In this document: positions 40,230-49,554 of the stretch, in pieces
Layout of the letters: every line of letters begins with the position of its first letter
Numbering within the stretch: the stretch's first letter is position 1
Assembly: GCF_011759365.1 (NCBI RefSeq)
Contig: NZ_JAARLZ010000001.1
Location: forward strand, 496,001-560,000
From: Luteibacter anthropi
Lineage (GTDB): Bacteria; Pseudomonadota; Gammaproteobacteria; Xanthomonadales; Rhodanobacteraceae
DNA length: 64,000 nucleotides
Reading direction: 5' to 3'
Made by a program: the position numbers and the translations under genes
Notes under the pieces: model-generated
Told to the model about the DNA's origin: nothing
Seen by the model: the letters and a program-made list of their open reading frames with translations, nothing else
Database searches by the model: none

Positions 40230-40655
40230 ATGACCCATACCATCCGCGTCGACATCGTCAGCGCCGAAGCCGAGATCTTCTCCGGCGAAGCCACGCTCGT
40301 GGTCGCCACCGGTGAGCTTGGCGAGCTGGGTATCGCGCCGCGTCACGCGCCGCTGATCACCCGCCTGAAGCCGGGCCACGTGGACGTGGTCGGCAGCAAC
40401 GGCGAGCGCCAGCAGTTCTACGTCTCCGGCGGCATCCTCGAGGTGCAGCCGCAGGTTGTCACGATCCTCGCCGACACGGCCGCCCGCGCGGCCGACCTCG
40501 ACGAGGCGGCCGCCCTGAAGGCGAAGGAAGAAGCCGAGGCCGCCCTGGCCAACCGCGGCGAGCAGCTCGACGTCGCCGAGGCCCAGGCCAAGCTGGCCGA
40601 AGCCCTCGCGCAGCTCCAGGCCCTGGAGCGCATGCGAAAGACGCTCAAGCACTGA
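40230..40655 (+). CDS. atpC: ATP synthase F1 subunit epsilon
   Basis: A 141-residue epsilon subunit: N-terminal beta-sandwich ([32 protein letters not shown]) and a C-terminal helical hairpin rich in Ala/Glu that can inhibit ATP hydrolysis. Last gene of the atp operon, followed within seven bases by a strong terminator. Confidence 0.96.
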   Translation: MTHTIRVDIVSAEAEIFSGEATLVVATGELGELGIAPRHAPLITRLKPGHVDVVGSNGERQQFYVSGGILEVQPQVVTILADTAARAADLDEAAALKAKEEAEAALANRGEQLDVAEAQAKLAEALAQLQALERMRKTLKH

Positions 40656-40661
40656 CGCTTC

Positions 40662-40692
40662 GAAAAAACCCCGCCCCGGCGGGGTTTTTTTT
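40662..40692 (+). terminator. Intrinsic terminator of the atp operon
   Basis: AAAAAACCCCGCC and GGCGGGGTTTTTTTT form a GC-rich stem with a CC loop and flanking A and T runs, right after atpC. It is a textbook bidirectional-capable terminator. Confidence 0.95.
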
Positions 40693-40765
40693 GGGGGGCC
40701 CATTGTAGGAGCAGACTGACGGCTCTTCATCTTCCGATGACCCCGGGCCTTCCACACTGCCGGCC

Positions 40766-41842
40766 ATGCACGTCCGCTACCGCCACAGTCTCTGGACCCT
40801 CCTTGCCGTTGCCCTCATCCTGCTGGCGGCGCGGATTGCATTGCCTTACGTCGTGCTCCAGCAGCTCAACGGCCGGCTCGCGCACATGGGCTCGTACTCC
40901 GGCCATATCGACGATATCGATATCCACCTATGGCGCGGCGCGTACACGATCAACACCATGAAGATCGTCAAGGTGGATGGCAAGGTGCCGGTGCCCCTGT
41001 TCGAGGGACCGCGTACCGAAATCGCCCTCAGCTGGCGGGCGCTGGTCAAAGGACACTTGCGCGGCAAGGTCGAGTTCTTCGATCCGGTGGTGAACTTCGT
41101 CGACGGACGCGGCGAGGGCGATACCCAGACAGGTAAGGGCGTGGACTGGCGCGAGCAGTTGCGTGCCATCGTGCCCACGCGCATCGATGAGCTGAATGTC
41201 TACAACGGCACGGTCACCTTCAATAACTTCGTCTCCAGCCCCAAGGTGGACCTGAAGATGGCCTCGGTGGAGGCACAGGTCAGCAACCTGACCAATGTGC
41301 AGCGCGAGGGCGGCTCACGCGTGGCCCACCTGCATGCGACGGCCAAAGTCCTGGGCGATGCACCGCTGGAGGCCTCGGCAGAGTTTGATCCGCTGGAGAA
41401 GTCGGGCGATTTCCACTACCAGCTCACGGTGAAGAACATCAAACTGGTGAAGGCGAACGAACTGGCGCGCGCCTATACCGGCCTGGATTTCGCAGGTGGC
41501 GAAGGCGATTTCGTGATGGAGCTGCAGGCCAGGGATCGTCATATCGAAGGTTATGCGAAGCCGCTGTTTCGCGGGCTGAAGATATTCAGCTGGAAACAAG
41601 ACGTGGAGCAGGAAAAGAAGAACCCCTTGAAGCTTGCCTACGAGGCCGTGGCCGAAGGCGTGACCAAGGTCTTCAAGAACCACGAGAACGATCAGTTCGC
41701 CACCCGGGTTCCCATCTCCGGCACCATCGACGATCGCAGCGTCTCCACGGTGCAGGCGATCCTCGGCATCCTGCGCAATGCCTTCGTCCAGGCCTATAAG
41801 CCCAACCTTGAGCATCTGACGGAACGGCCCAGGGATAAATGA
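40766..41842 (+). CDS. DUF748/AsmA-like membrane-anchored protein
   Basis: A 358-residue protein: one N-terminal membrane anchor (about 9-24, LWTLLAVALILLAARIAL) and a long periplasmic beta-rich region with DUF748 features (IDDIDIHLWRGAYTINTMKI, VEFFDPVVNFVDGRGEGD, ARAYTGLDFAGGEGDFVMEL). The AsmA/TamB-like superfamily is linked to lipid transport across the periplasm and outer-membrane integrity; the exact job of DUF748 proteins is unknown. It stands between the atp terminator and glmU. Confidence 0.72.
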   Translation: MHVRYRHSLWTLLAVALILLAARIALPYVVLQQLNGRLAHMGSYSGHIDDIDIHLWRGAYTINTMKIVKVDGKVPVPLFEGPRTEIALSWRALVKGHLRGKVEFFDPVVNFVDGRGEGDTQTGKGVDWREQLRAIVPTRIDELNVYNGTVTFNNFVSSPKVDLKMASVEAQVSNLTNVQREGGSRVAHLHATAKVLGDAPLEASAEFDPLEKSGDFHYQLTVKNIKLVKANELARAYTGLDFAGGEGDFVMELQARDRHIEGYAKPLFRGLKIFSWKQDVEQEKKNPLKLAYEAVAEGVTKVFKNHENDQFATRVPISGTIDDRSVSTVQAILGILRNAFVQAYKPNLEHLTERPRDK

Positions 41843-41920
41843 CAGGCCACCCGGCCGACTTGGCACGGGGCAGCAAAAGCGCGACAGTTCGCGTCACGTT
41901 TTCCATGGCATGCATCATCC

Positions 41921-43300
41921 ATGACAGCAGAACCGCTCCACGTCCTCATCCTCGCCGCTGGCGAGGGCAAGCGCATGAAATCCGCCTTCGCCAAGGTGCT
42001 GATGCCCTTGGCTGGCCGGCCCTTGCTGGCTCATGTCATCGACGCGGCTCGTAGCCTCGATCCTGCAGGTATCCATGTGGTATATGGCCATAATGGTCAG
42101 CAGGTACGCGATGCCTTTGCCGCCGATGGTTCACTGGGCTGGATCGAACAGACCGAGCGGCTGGGCACGGGCCACGCCGTACGCGTTGCGCTCGAAAACC
42201 TCCAGGCGCAAGGCCTGCTCCAGGGCAGGGTGCTGGTGCTCTATGGCGACGTGCCGCTGATCCGCCCGGAAACACTGTCGCAGCTGGCGACAGCCGACGA
42301 TTCGCTGGCAATGCTCGCCACCCGCGTGGACGATCCGCGAGGTTATGGCCGTGTCGTTCTGGATGCCGCCGGCAAGATCCGCCATATCGTGGAGGAAAAG
42401 GACGCCAGTGCCGCCGAGCGGGCGATCGACCTCATCAACACGGGCATCATTGCCGGTGACGCCGCGGCACTGCTGGCATGGACGCAGCGTCTTACCAATA
42501 CCAATGCGCAGCGCGAGTATTACCTGACGGATGTCTTCGCCATGGCGGCTGCGGAAGCTGCCCCGGCCGCGTGCATCGATTGCGATGCCACGGAGGCGAC
42601 CGGCGCCAACGATCCCTGGCAGCTGGCCGAGCTGGAAGCCCTGTATCGTCGTCGCATGGCCCGCGAACTGGCGCTTGCCGGCGTACGCATGGCAGACCCT
42701 TCGCGCCTCGATGTGCGCGGCAAGGTATCGGCGGGACGCGACGTGGAGCTGGATATCGACGTGATCCTCGAGGGCGAGGTCACCCTGGGCGACAACGTGC
42801 GCATCGGTGCCTTCACCCGGGTGCGCAATGCATCGCTGGCTGCGGGCACTGTGGTGTTGTCCCATTGCGACATCGATGGCGTGGTCACGCATGGTCCCTG
42901 CACGATCGGCCCCTTTGCGCGCCTGCGTCCCGGCACTGACCTGGCGGCCGGCGTGCACATCGGCAACTTCGTCGAGACGAAGAACGCACGGATCGCCGAA
43001 GGCTCCAAGGCCAATCACCTTTCCTACCTGGGCGACACGGTGATCGGCAGCAGAACGAACATCGGTGCGGGTACGATCACCTGCAACTACGATGGCGTGA
43101 ACAAGAGCCGCACCACGATCGGCGACAACGTGTTCGTGGGTTCCAACAGTTCGCTCGTGGCGCCCGTCACGTTGCACGATGGCGCCACCATCGGTGCGGG
43201 TTCGGTGATTACCCGGGATGCGCCGAAAGACACGCTGACCCTGACCCGCGCGCAGCAGACCAGCATCGAAAGCTGGAAGCGCCCCACAAAAAAACAGTGA
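41921..43300 (+). CDS. glmU: Bifunctional GlcNAc-1-P uridyltransferase / GlcN-1-P acetyltransferase
   Basis: A 459-residue GlmU making UDP-GlcNAc for peptidoglycan and LPS. Pyrophosphorylase domain about 1-230: [20 protein letters not shown], and [15 protein letters not shown]. Left-handed beta-helix acetyltransferase domain about 250-459: [40 protein letters not shown] and [23 protein letters not shown] synthase operon plus glmU is a common gammaproteobacterial neighbourhood; here a DUF748 gene lies between. A REP element starts three bases after the stop. Confidence 0.97.
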   Translation: MTAEPLHVLILAAGEGKRMKSAFAKVLMPLAGRPLLAHVIDAARSLDPAGIHVVYGHNGQQVRDAFAADGSLGWIEQTERLGTGHAVRVALENLQAQGLLQGRVLVLYGDVPLIRPETLSQLATADDSLAMLATRVDDPRGYGRVVLDAAGKIRHIVEEKDASAAERAIDLINTGIIAGDAAALLAWTQRLTNTNAQREYYLTDVFAMAAAEAAPAACIDCDATEATGANDPWQLAELEALYRRRMARELALAGVRMADPSRLDVRGKVSAGRDVELDIDVILEGEVTLGDNVRIGAFTRVRNASLAAGTVVLSHCDIDGVVTHGPCTIGPFARLRPGTDLAAGVHIGNFVETKNARIAEGSKANHLSYLGDTVIGSRTNIGAGTITCNYDGVNKSRTTIGDNVFVGSNSSLVAPVTLHDGATIGAGSVITRDAPKDTLTLTRAQQTSIESWKRPTKKQ

Positions 43301-43303
43301 CCT

Positions 43304-43387
43304 TGTAGGAGCGCGCCTTGCGCGCGACCGGTTCAGGGCGATCCACCCAAAGCTCCGTACCGGTCGCGCGCAAGGCGCGCTCCTACA
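43304..43387. repeat. REP/BIME inverted repeat, copy B
   Basis: Arms TGTAGGAGCGCGCC... (from 43304) and the complementary ...GGCGCGCTCCTACA (to 43387), each about 28 bp, separated by 28 bp. It sits between the convergent glmU and xanB2 genes and probably forms a boundary stem on either transcript. Confidence 0.85.
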
Positions 43388-43494
43388 GGTGAGCGGTAGC
43401 GCACAGGTGAGCGGTAGCGCGCAGATAAGCGGCAGCGCATAGGTCAGCGATGCCGCCCATGTCAGCGGCATCGCACGGATCAGCGATAGCGCCA
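43387..43494. repeat. Six-copy 18-bp tandem repeat at the 3' end of xanB2
   Basis: Six contiguous 18-bp units run from 43387 to 43494: units 1-2 are AGGTGAGCGGTAGCGCRC, later units diverge (AGATAAGCGGCAGCGCAT, AGGTCAGCGATGCCGCCC, ATGTCAGCGGCATCGCAC, GGATCAGCGATAGCGCCA). The last unit contains the xanB2 stop and its final codons, so the array looks like an outward duplication of the gene end. It abuts REP copy B directly. Confidence 0.8.
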
Positions 43495-44469
43495 GCCGTC
43501 GATTTCCACCAGCAGCTCCTCGCGGCAGATATCGCCATGCAATACCAGCATCGGCGCGTCGGGCCAGCGCTGTGCCGCGAAGGCCCGCACGATGTCCGCA
43601 TGCCCGGGATGGCGCACATAGGCCTTCAATGGAGCATTCCCATCAAAACCGGCAGGCAGGTTTGCTGCGGCCAGCAACGCATCCAGGTTGCGTGCCGTCT
43701 CTTCCAGCTGTGCACCGATATCGCCCGCATGCGCAGATGCATGGCCGACGACCGCGGCCGTTCCTGAAATCGCCAGCACATCGTCATCGGGCAGCAGGGT
43801 GGCGCGCGCAAAACTCGGCGGCGTAACGCCGTACTGCCTGGGGTAGCGCCACGCACTCACCTGGCGGGGATTCTCGACACGCGTACCGGCTGCATCGGTG
43901 GCAAGCAGGTAGACCTGGAGCAGGCCCGGGTCGCCGTGATGGCCGATGGCGGTCGCCGCGGGAAAACCCTGCGAGAACACAGTTCCCATACCACGGATGC
44001 GCCCGGTGCAGAAGCGCTTGTAGCGCTCTTCATCGGACGTGCCCTGGTTGATGTCGCCGAGGTAATTCCAGATACGCTGCACATGTCCGGTATCACTGTT
44101 TTCCACGAAGCGGGAAAGTTGCCCGTAAGCATGGGCAGCGGTTTCTTCAGGGCCGCCGTGATCAGCCTCGTGGACCTCGATGGCCGCAAAGAGCCATCCG
44201 CCGCCGCATGACCAGCGCACGTCGTCCTGGATGCCGTGGCTGACCTCTCCTTCGACCTCCCATACCTCAGCGGGAGCGTCGCCCAGGGGCGGCAGCGGAA
44301 CGTGAAGTATCCGCGCATCCCCCGGGGAGGGCGTCGTATCGAAGCGGAGCCGGACCAGGGTCCGCGACGAGGGCCCGGCCGTGCCGGTTAGGTAGCCCAC
44401 CCGGGGCGCGGGGCGGGTGGACGGCGCGTGATCGCGCATTTCGCGGCCTTGGGGCATCACGGGATCCAT
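43480..44469 (-). CDS. xanB2: XanB2-type chorismatase (hydroxybenzoate synthase)
   Basis: A 329-residue protein of the FkbO/Hyg5/XanB2 chorismatase family. In Xanthomonas XanB2 splits chorismate into 3- and 4-hydroxybenzoate for xanthomonadin and ubiquinone. Recognised stretches: WSCGGGWLFAAIEVHEADHG, QRIWNYLGDINQGTSDEERY, RFCTGRIRGMGTVFSQGFPA, GATAIGHHGDPGLLQVYLL (partly) and the C-terminal VLHGDICREELLVEIDGWRY. It diverges from the pigment ACP gene. The start is uncertain: ATG 44469 is used; ATG 44490 and a GTG at 44511 are in frame, and 44490 has GGGCGG upstream. Confidence 0.85.
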   Translation of the reverse strand: MDPVMPQGREMRDHAPSTRPAPRVGYLTGTAGPSSRTLVRLRFDTTPSPGDARILHVPLPPLGDAPAEVWEVEGEVSHGIQDDVRWSCGGGWLFAAIEVHEADHGGPEETAAHAYGQLSRFVENSDTGHVQRIWNYLGDINQGTSDEERYKRFCTGRIRGMGTVFSQGFPAATAIGHHGDPGLLQVYLLATDAAGTRVENPRQVSAWRYPRQYGVTPPSFARATLLPDDDVLAISGTAAVVGHASAHAGDIGAQLEETARNLDALLAAANLPAGFDGNAPLKAYVRHPGHADIVRAFAAQRWPDAPMLVLHGDICREELLVEIDGWRYR

Positions 44470-44641
44470 GGCGGAACGTGACGGCATCATAGCGTCCGCC
44501 CGTGGGCTCACGTCGTGAAGACGTTCGGGTGGCTTTCATGTGCCTGAACCCTGTCGATCAGGCGCCGCGAGGCCGTATGTTACACTCCGCGGCCGCTGCC
44601 ATCCGGGGGGAGGCAGGACATCCGGGAGCCTGGAACTACAG
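44470..44641. promoter_or_regulatory. Divergent region xanB2 / pigment operon
   Basis: The region between the two divergent units must hold both promoters. TATGTTACACT at 44577-44587 is a possible -10 for the rightward pigment operon; a GGGGGGAGG ribosome-binding stretch lies near 44607. No clear operator palindrome was seen. Confidence 0.35.
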
Positions 44642-44914
44642 ATGGCAACGCAAAACGCAGCACAGCAAGAACTCGCAGAACTGATCATCTCCAGCCTGAA
44701 TCTCGACTCGGTAAAGCCGGCCGACATCGATCCCGATGCGCCGCTGTTCGGGGGCGAGCTGGGCCTGGATTCGATCGACGCGCTGGAAATCGCCCTGGCC
44801 GTCTCCAAGCGCTATGGCTTCCAGCTGAAGTCAGACAACCCCGAGAATCGCACCATCTTCACGAGCTTGCGCTCGCTGTCCGATCACATCGAGCAGCACC
44901 GCGCTGCGGCCTGA
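44642..44914 (+). CDS. Acyl carrier protein of the aryl-polyene cluster
   Basis: A 90-residue ACP. The phosphopantetheine attachment serine is Ser44 in GELGLDSIDALEI. The rest is helical (QQELAELIISSLNLDSVKPA, DIDPDAPLFG). It differs from housekeeping AcpP and matches the dedicated ACPs of aryl-polyene clusters. It carries the growing polyene between the ketosynthase and dehydratases. First gene of the rightward pigment operon. Aryl-polyene clusters usually have a second ACP; only one is seen here. Confidence 0.88.
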   Translation: MATQNAAQQELAELIISSLNLDSVKPADIDPDAPLFGGELGLDSIDALEIALAVSKRYGFQLKSDNPENRTIFTSLRSLSDHIEQHRAAA

Positions 44915-44997
44915 GTGCCGTTCACGCTGTAGTTCGTCCAGGCATGCTTCGCTGGGAGGCGACATCGCCCAGAACGCCCCTGCCGGAAGCCTCGCCG

Positions 44998-45312
44998 ATG
45001 ACTGACACCGCCGACATCGCGTCCTTCGTCCGCCCGCTGTGCTTCGACGCCGACCACCCCAGCTTTGCCGGGCATTTCCCGGGCAGACCGATCGTGGCCG
45101 GGGTGCTGATGCTGGAGCAGGCGGCCGATGCGCTGCGCGAATGGCGTGGCATGGCAACGCGCCAGGTCATCGACGCGAAATTCCTCGCGCCGCTCCTGCC
45201 GGAGCAGCGCGCCTTGCTTGAGCTGGTGGCGCTCGAAGCAAATCGCTTCCGCTTCACCATCCGCCGCGGCGACGACGTACTGGTACGCGGCACGCTGGAG
45301 GGCGTCGTATGA
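44998..45312 (+). CDS. Hotdog-fold 3-hydroxyacyl-ACP dehydratase (FabZ/ApeI-like)
   Basis: A 104-residue single hotdog domain. The motif HPSFAGHFPGRPIVAGVLML (active-site His26 in GHFPG) is that of FabA/FabZ dehydratases, and the short length matches the ApeI-like subunits of aryl-polyene systems. It would remove water from 3-hydroxy-polyenoyl-ACP. ATG 44998 is chosen since the preceding in-frame part (from 44944) has no family similarity. The TGA/ATG junction with the acyltransferase overlaps by four bases. Confidence 0.82.
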   Translation: MTDTADIASFVRPLCFDADHPSFAGHFPGRPIVAGVLMLEQAADALREWRGMATRQVIDAKFLAPLLPEQRALLELVALEANRFRFTIRRGDDVLVRGTLEGVV

Positions 45313-46256
45313 GCCACTGGCAGCAGCGGGAAGGCGGCGGTCGCTTTGCGTTCTGGCTGATCCGCACCATCGCCTTGCACCTGGGGCGCCGGGTCACGCG
45401 TGTCCTGCTCTATCCGATCACCCTGTATTTCTTCGTGCGTCGCGCCGACGAAAGGCAGGCTTCGCGTCTGTACCTGGAGCGTGCACTGGGTCGCCCGGTC
45501 ACGACGCGTGATGTCTTTCATCATGTCCATTTCTTCGCGGCCACCTTGCTCGACCGCCTGTTCTTCCTTGCACGCGGAGATCGCGATTTCCGCGTGGAAG
45601 TGGAGGGACTGGCCGAACTCAACGAACGCATCCGTAGCGGCAGCGGCGTGCTGCTGATCGGCTCGCACCAGGGCAGCTTCGAAGCCCTGCGCGCACTGGG
45701 CGCACACAGCCCCGACGCGCCGTTGCGGGTGGTACTCGACAAGCAGAAGACCCCTGCCATGACCGCCATGCTGGAAGCGCTGGCGCCGGAAGTGGGCGCT
45801 GCCGTGATCGACGCCTCGCTGGGGGGTGCCTCCGTGGCCCTGGCGATGGCCGAGGGCGTGGCGCAGGGACATATGGTGGCCCTGCTGGCCGACCGGGGAC
45901 ATCGGGGCGAAGCCTCGCGCACGGTGTCGTTCCTGGGCACGCCGGCCGACTTTCCCGTGGGCCCGTGGCTGCTGGCGTCCGCCCTGAAAGTGCCTGTCAT
46001 GCTGTGCATGGGCCTTTACCTGGGCGGCGACCGCTACCGGCTGATCTTCGAGCCCTTCGCGGCTGCCATCGACATCCCGCGTGCTGGCCGCGCGGCAGCC
46101 CTGGACGATATCGTCGGGCGCTATGCCGCGCGCATCGAGCATTATTGCCGTGCCTATCCCTACAACTGGTTCAACTTCTATGACTTCTGGCAAGAAATGG
46201 GTCCTGCTGACGAGCCTGCTGTTGCCACTGGCATGCCTCGCCGCTCCGACGCCTGA
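45309..46256 (+). CDS. LPLAT-type acyltransferase of the pigment cluster
   Basis: A 315-residue LpxL/HtrB-superfamily acyltransferase. The core has GSHQGSFEALRALG (HX4E) near residue 118, followed by VLDKQKTPAMT and ALLADRGHRGEASRTVSFLG. In aryl-polyene clusters such enzymes are thought to transfer the polyene from ACP to a glycerolipid or lipid head group. One N-terminal hydrophobic stretch (about 14-42) should anchor it. It overlaps the dehydratase by 4 bp and the LolA-like gene by 77 bp. Confidence 0.82.
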   Translation: MSHWQQREGGGRFAFWLIRTIALHLGRRVTRVLLYPITLYFFVRRADERQASRLYLERALGRPVTTRDVFHHVHFFAATLLDRLFFLARGDRDFRVEVEGLAELNERIRSGSGVLLIGSHQGSFEALRALGAHSPDAPLRVVLDKQKTPAMTAMLEALAPEVGAAVIDASLGGASVALAMAEGVAQGHMVALLADRGHRGEASRTVSFLGTPADFPVGPWLLASALKVPVMLCMGLYLGGDRYRLIFEPFAAAIDIPRAGRAAALDDIVGRYAARIEHYCRAYPYNWFNFYDFWQEMGPADEPAVATGMPRRSDA

Positions 46257-46824
46257 ACCGGCGGATGCCAAGGCGCTGGTCGCGTCGCTGAAACGTCCCG
46301 CGCCGGCACGTACGCCATTTGCGGAAGCCCGCTTCATGAAAGTGCTCGACAAGCCGCTGGTGGTGTCGGGTGAGCTTGCCTGGCTGGGTGGCGACAAGCT
46401 CGAGCGCCGCGTCGACAAGCCGGCGAAAGAAGTCTCCACCATTGCCGATGGCGAGGTGACCCAGGAGCGTGAAGGTCGCAAGCCGCGCACGTTTTCACTG
46501 AAGCGTGCGCCGCAGCTGCGGATCCTGCTCGACAGCTTCGTCGCGTTGCTTGGCGGCGATGCGTCGCGCCTGGACGACGCCTTCGACGTGCAGCTGGGAC
46601 GTGATGCCGATCGCTGGGCACTGACCCTCGCACCGCGCGACCCCAGCCTCGCGAAACAGATCGTTTCCATCCAGGTTTACGGCAGCGGCAACCAGCCGCG
46701 CTGCATGCGCATGAACGAGAAGGATGGCGATACCACCATCGACATGCTTGGCGATCTGGCCGGTCACATGGTCGCGGAGCCGGAGCTTGCCGATGTCATT
46801 GCCCAGTGTGGCGGCGCGATGTGA
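46180..46824 (+). CDS. LolA-like periplasmic carrier of the pigment cluster
   Basis: A 214-residue protein with signal peptide MTSGKKWVLLTSLLLPLACL, cut near 22. The beta-rich body (FAEARFMKVLDKPLVVSGEL, RNTF-type edge ISTIADGEVTQ and LRILLDSFVALLGG) resembles LolA/LolB-like outer membrane lipoprotein carriers found in aryl-polyene clusters. It probably ferries the hydrophobic polyene lipid through the periplasm. ATG 46180 is used; it lies 77 bp inside the acyltransferase gene. The final TGA overlaps the GTG start of the MMPL exporter. Confidence 0.75.
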   Translation: MTSGKKWVLLTSLLLPLACLAAPTPEPADAKALVASLKRPAPARTPFAEARFMKVLDKPLVVSGELAWLGGDKLERRVDKPAKEVSTIADGEVTQEREGRKPRTFSLKRAPQLRILLDSFVALLGGDASRLDDAFDVQLGRDADRWALTLAPRDPSLAKQIVSIQVYGSGNQPRCMRMNEKDGDTTIDMLGDLAGHMVAEPELADVIAQCGGAM

Positions 46825-49136
46825 AGCAGGCTCGCCTCGGTCTGCTCATCCTGTGGTTGCTGCTGCTGGCCCTGCTGGGCTGGTTCGCATCGCAGCACCT
46901 GAAGATCGGCACCGATCTGCGCAGTTTCATGCCGGCGCCCGACACGCCGGACCAGAAGCTGCTGATGGAGCAGGTGGGCGAAGGCCCGGGCTCGCGACTG
47001 CTGCTGCTCGCCATCGACGGCGGCAATGATGTGCAGAAAGCGACATGGAGCCGCGGCCTTGCGATTGCGTTGCGCAAGGATCCCGAGTTCACCCAGGTGG
47101 TGAATGGCGATTTCGACATGGGTGCGCTGGACGAGAATCTGCTTCCCTATCGTTATCTGCTGTCACCGACGCTGGACACGCAGGCCTTCGATGAAGATTA
47201 CCTCGCCGATCAGTTGCAGCAGCGCCTTGATGACCTCAGCTCACCGGCCGCAAGCCTTCTGAAGGGATTACTGCCCCGCGATCCCACGCTTGAAGTGCTG
47301 AAGATCGCGGAGCGCTGGACGCCGCCCCACTCGCCGGACGTGCGCGAAGGCGTCTGGTTTTCATCGAAGGGCGAGGCACTGTTGCTGGCGCAGACGCGTG
47401 GCGCGGGTTTTGATCCTGCAAGGCAGGGCGAGGCCGTGGAGCACATCCGCACGGCGCTCGCCGCGCTGCCCGGTGGCAAGGATGCCCGTCTCACGATCAG
47501 CGGCCCGGGTTATTTCACCGTGCTGGTGAACGCGCAGACACGCGAGCAGGCTGATTGGATCGGCCGCATCTCCACCGTGGGTTTCATCGTGCTGATGTTG
47601 CTGGCCTATCGTAGCGTACGCAGCCTGCTGCTCGGTGCCTTGCCGGTGGCTACCGGTGCGCTGGCGGGTATTGCCGCGTTGCTGGCCATGTTCCCCGAAG
47701 TGCACGGCATCACCCTGGCTTTTGGTTTCACCCTGCTGGGCGTGGCGCAGGAATACCCGATCCGCTTGCTCAGTCATCGCCGTGCCGGCGAATCGGCGGT
47801 AGCCAGCGTGCGCGGCCTGTGGCCACTGCTGCTGACCGCCATCGCATCCGCGTGCATCGCCTACCTGGCGTTTTATGCGTCGGGCGTAGGTGGCTTGCGG
47901 CAGCTGGCCGTCTTCACCATCAGCGGCCTGCTCGCCGCCGGATTGTCCACGCGCTACCTCCTGCCGCATCTGCTGCCCGTGCAGGTGCGTGACGTGGCGG
48001 ATACGCCCGGCCTGGCGCGTTTGCGCGTATGGCTGGATGCGTTGCCGCGTCCGCGCTGGTTGCCGGTGCCGGTCACGCTTGCCGTGCTGGCGATGCTTTT
48101 CCTTGCGCCCGGTCCGTTCTGGCAGAACGATCTTTCGGCGCTTACGCCCGTGCCGCGCGACCTGCTCATGACCGACGCCCGCCTGCGCGGCGAGCTGGGT
48201 GCACCCGACGTGCGCTATCTGCTCGTGGTACAGGCCGCCGATGCCGACGGCGTGCTGGTGGCGTCAAGAAAGCTGGAACCGATCATGGACTCGCTGGTGA
48301 AGGCGAAGGCACTCGATGGGTACGAACTGGCATCGGTGTACCTGCCGGATAGGGCGACCCAGCGTGCGCGGCAGGCGAAACTGCCGGACAAGGCCACCCT
48401 CGATCACGATCTCGATGCGGCCTTGTCCGGCATGCCATTTCGCAAGGATCTATTCGCTCCCTTCGTCAGCGACGTCGAAGCGGCGCGCAACCTGCCGTCG
48501 CTGACGCCGGAAGCGTTCGCCCGTTCGGCATTGGGCCAGCGCCTTGCCGCCATGCTGGTGCACCGCGACGATCACTGGGTGGGGCTATCCACCCTCAGCG
48601 GGGTGCGTGACCCGCAGGCCATCGGGCACGCGTTGTATGCCACGGGCGTCGACGTGCGGCTGCTCGACCTGAAGGACGCATCGGAATCACTGGTCGCCGC
48701 CTATCGCACGCGCATCCTGTATGCCGTGCTCGCGGCGGGGGCACTGCTCTTCGTCACCATCACCGTCGCCCTGCGCAGCGTGCGACGGGCATGGCACGTA
48801 CTGGCGCCGATGACCCTCGCCACCTTTCTTGTACTGGGTGTCGAGCGCATGGCGGGTATTCCCATCTCGCTGTTCCATCTCGTTGCGCTGATTCTCGCCG
48901 CGGGTCTCGGGTTGCATTACGCGCTGTTCTTCGAGCGGGATACCGGTGACGCGGCAGAGCAGCGTCGTACGCTGCACGCCACCATCGTCTGCGTGCTGTC
49001 CGCCCTGCTGGTGTTCGGCATGCTCGCGTGGTCCAGCATTCCCGTGCTGCGCGCCATCGGTCTCACCGTGGCACTCGGCGTTGCCTTCCATTTCTGCCTG
49101 TCCATCCTGATGGCCCCGCATGTACGCGAAGACTGA
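46821..49136 (+). CDS. MMPL/RND-type exporter of the pigment cluster
   Basis: A 771-residue transporter with the MMPL layout: N-terminal span, a large periplasmic loop (about 25-235), five further spans, a second loop (about 430-610) and six spans in the C-terminal half (YAVLAAGALLFVTITVALRS, VALILAAGLGLHYALFFERD). It should export the aryl-polyene lipid from the inner membrane. The start is GTG 46821, forming a GTGA overlap with the preceding stop; another GTG at 46806 is possible. It overlaps the next dehydratase gene by 17 bp. Confidence 0.85.
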   Translation: MKQARLGLLILWLLLLALLGWFASQHLKIGTDLRSFMPAPDTPDQKLLMEQVGEGPGSRLLLLAIDGGNDVQKATWSRGLAIALRKDPEFTQVVNGDFDMGALDENLLPYRYLLSPTLDTQAFDEDYLADQLQQRLDDLSSPAASLLKGLLPRDPTLEVLKIAERWTPPHSPDVREGVWFSSKGEALLLAQTRGAGFDPARQGEAVEHIRTALAALPGGKDARLTISGPGYFTVLVNAQTREQADWIGRISTVGFIVLMLLAYRSVRSLLLGALPVATGALAGIAALLAMFPEVHGITLAFGFTLLGVAQEYPIRLLSHRRAGESAVASVRGLWPLLLTAIASACIAYLAFYASGVGGLRQLAVFTISGLLAAGLSTRYLLPHLLPVQVRDVADTPGLARLRVWLDALPRPRWLPVPVTLAVLAMLFLAPGPFWQNDLSALTPVPRDLLMTDARLRGELGAPDVRYLLVVQAADADGVLVASRKLEPIMDSLVKAKALDGYELASVYLPDRATQRARQAKLPDKATLDHDLDAALSGMPFRKDLFAPFVSDVEAARNLPSLTPEAFARSALGQRLAAMLVHRDDHWVGLSTLSGVRDPQAIGHALYATGVDVRLLDLKDASESLVAAYRTRILYAVLAAGALLFVTITVALRSVRRAWHVLAPMTLATFLVLGVERMAGIPISLFHLVALILAAGLGLHYALFFERDTGDAAEQRRTLHATIVCVLSALLVFGMLAWSSIPVLRAIGLTVALGVAFHFCLSILMAPHVRED

Positions 49137-49554
49137 TTTCATCGACCTCATCCCGCATGCGGGCGATATGTGCCTGCTCGACGGGGTGGATCGCTTCGAT
49201 GACGACACCATTCATGCGTGGAGCAGCACCCATGTCTCGCCGACGCATCCATTGCGCGGGCCGGACGGCATGCATGCGGTGCATCTGGCGGAATATGGTG
49301 CGCAGGCGACGGCGGTGCACGGTGCATTGAAAGCAGCGCGCGAGGGTGGCAGGCCGCCGCGGCCCGGCATGCTCGTGAGCCTGCGAGGTGTCGTTCTGGC
49401 GGTGCAGCGCGTCGACGACTTGCCGGGGCGTCTCGATGTCTACGCGCAGTGCCTGATGGCGGACGACAACGGAGCGCAGTACACCTTCCGCATCGAACAC
49501 GATGGCCGCGAGATCGCCTCGGGCAGGGTGGCGGTGATTCATCCGCCGGCATGA
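49120..49554 (+). CDS. Hotdog dehydratase, ApeP-like
   Basis: A 144-residue hotdog protein (DLIPHAGDMCLLDGVDRFDD, MHAVHLAEYGAQATAVHGAL). It resembles the ApeP-type accessory dehydratase that pairs with the FabZ-like subunit in aryl-polyene synthesis; the His in LIPHAGDM is the likely active-site or pairing residue. It starts inside the MMPL gene and ends the rightward pigment operon, followed by REP copy C. The protein is soluble, without a signal peptide. Confidence 0.75.
   Translation: MYAKTDFIDLIPHAGDMCLLDGVDRFDDDTIHAWSSTHVSPTHPLRGPDGMHAVHLAEYGAQATAVHGALKAAREGGRPPRPGMLVSLRGVVLAVQRVDDLPGRLDVYAQCLMADDNGAQYTFRIEHDGREIASGRVAVIHPPA

Noticed and set aside
40704-40712. A fifth REP copy after the atp terminator
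   Set aside because: Only nine bases (TGTAGGAGC) match the arm and no second arm follows, so it is at best a decayed remnant.
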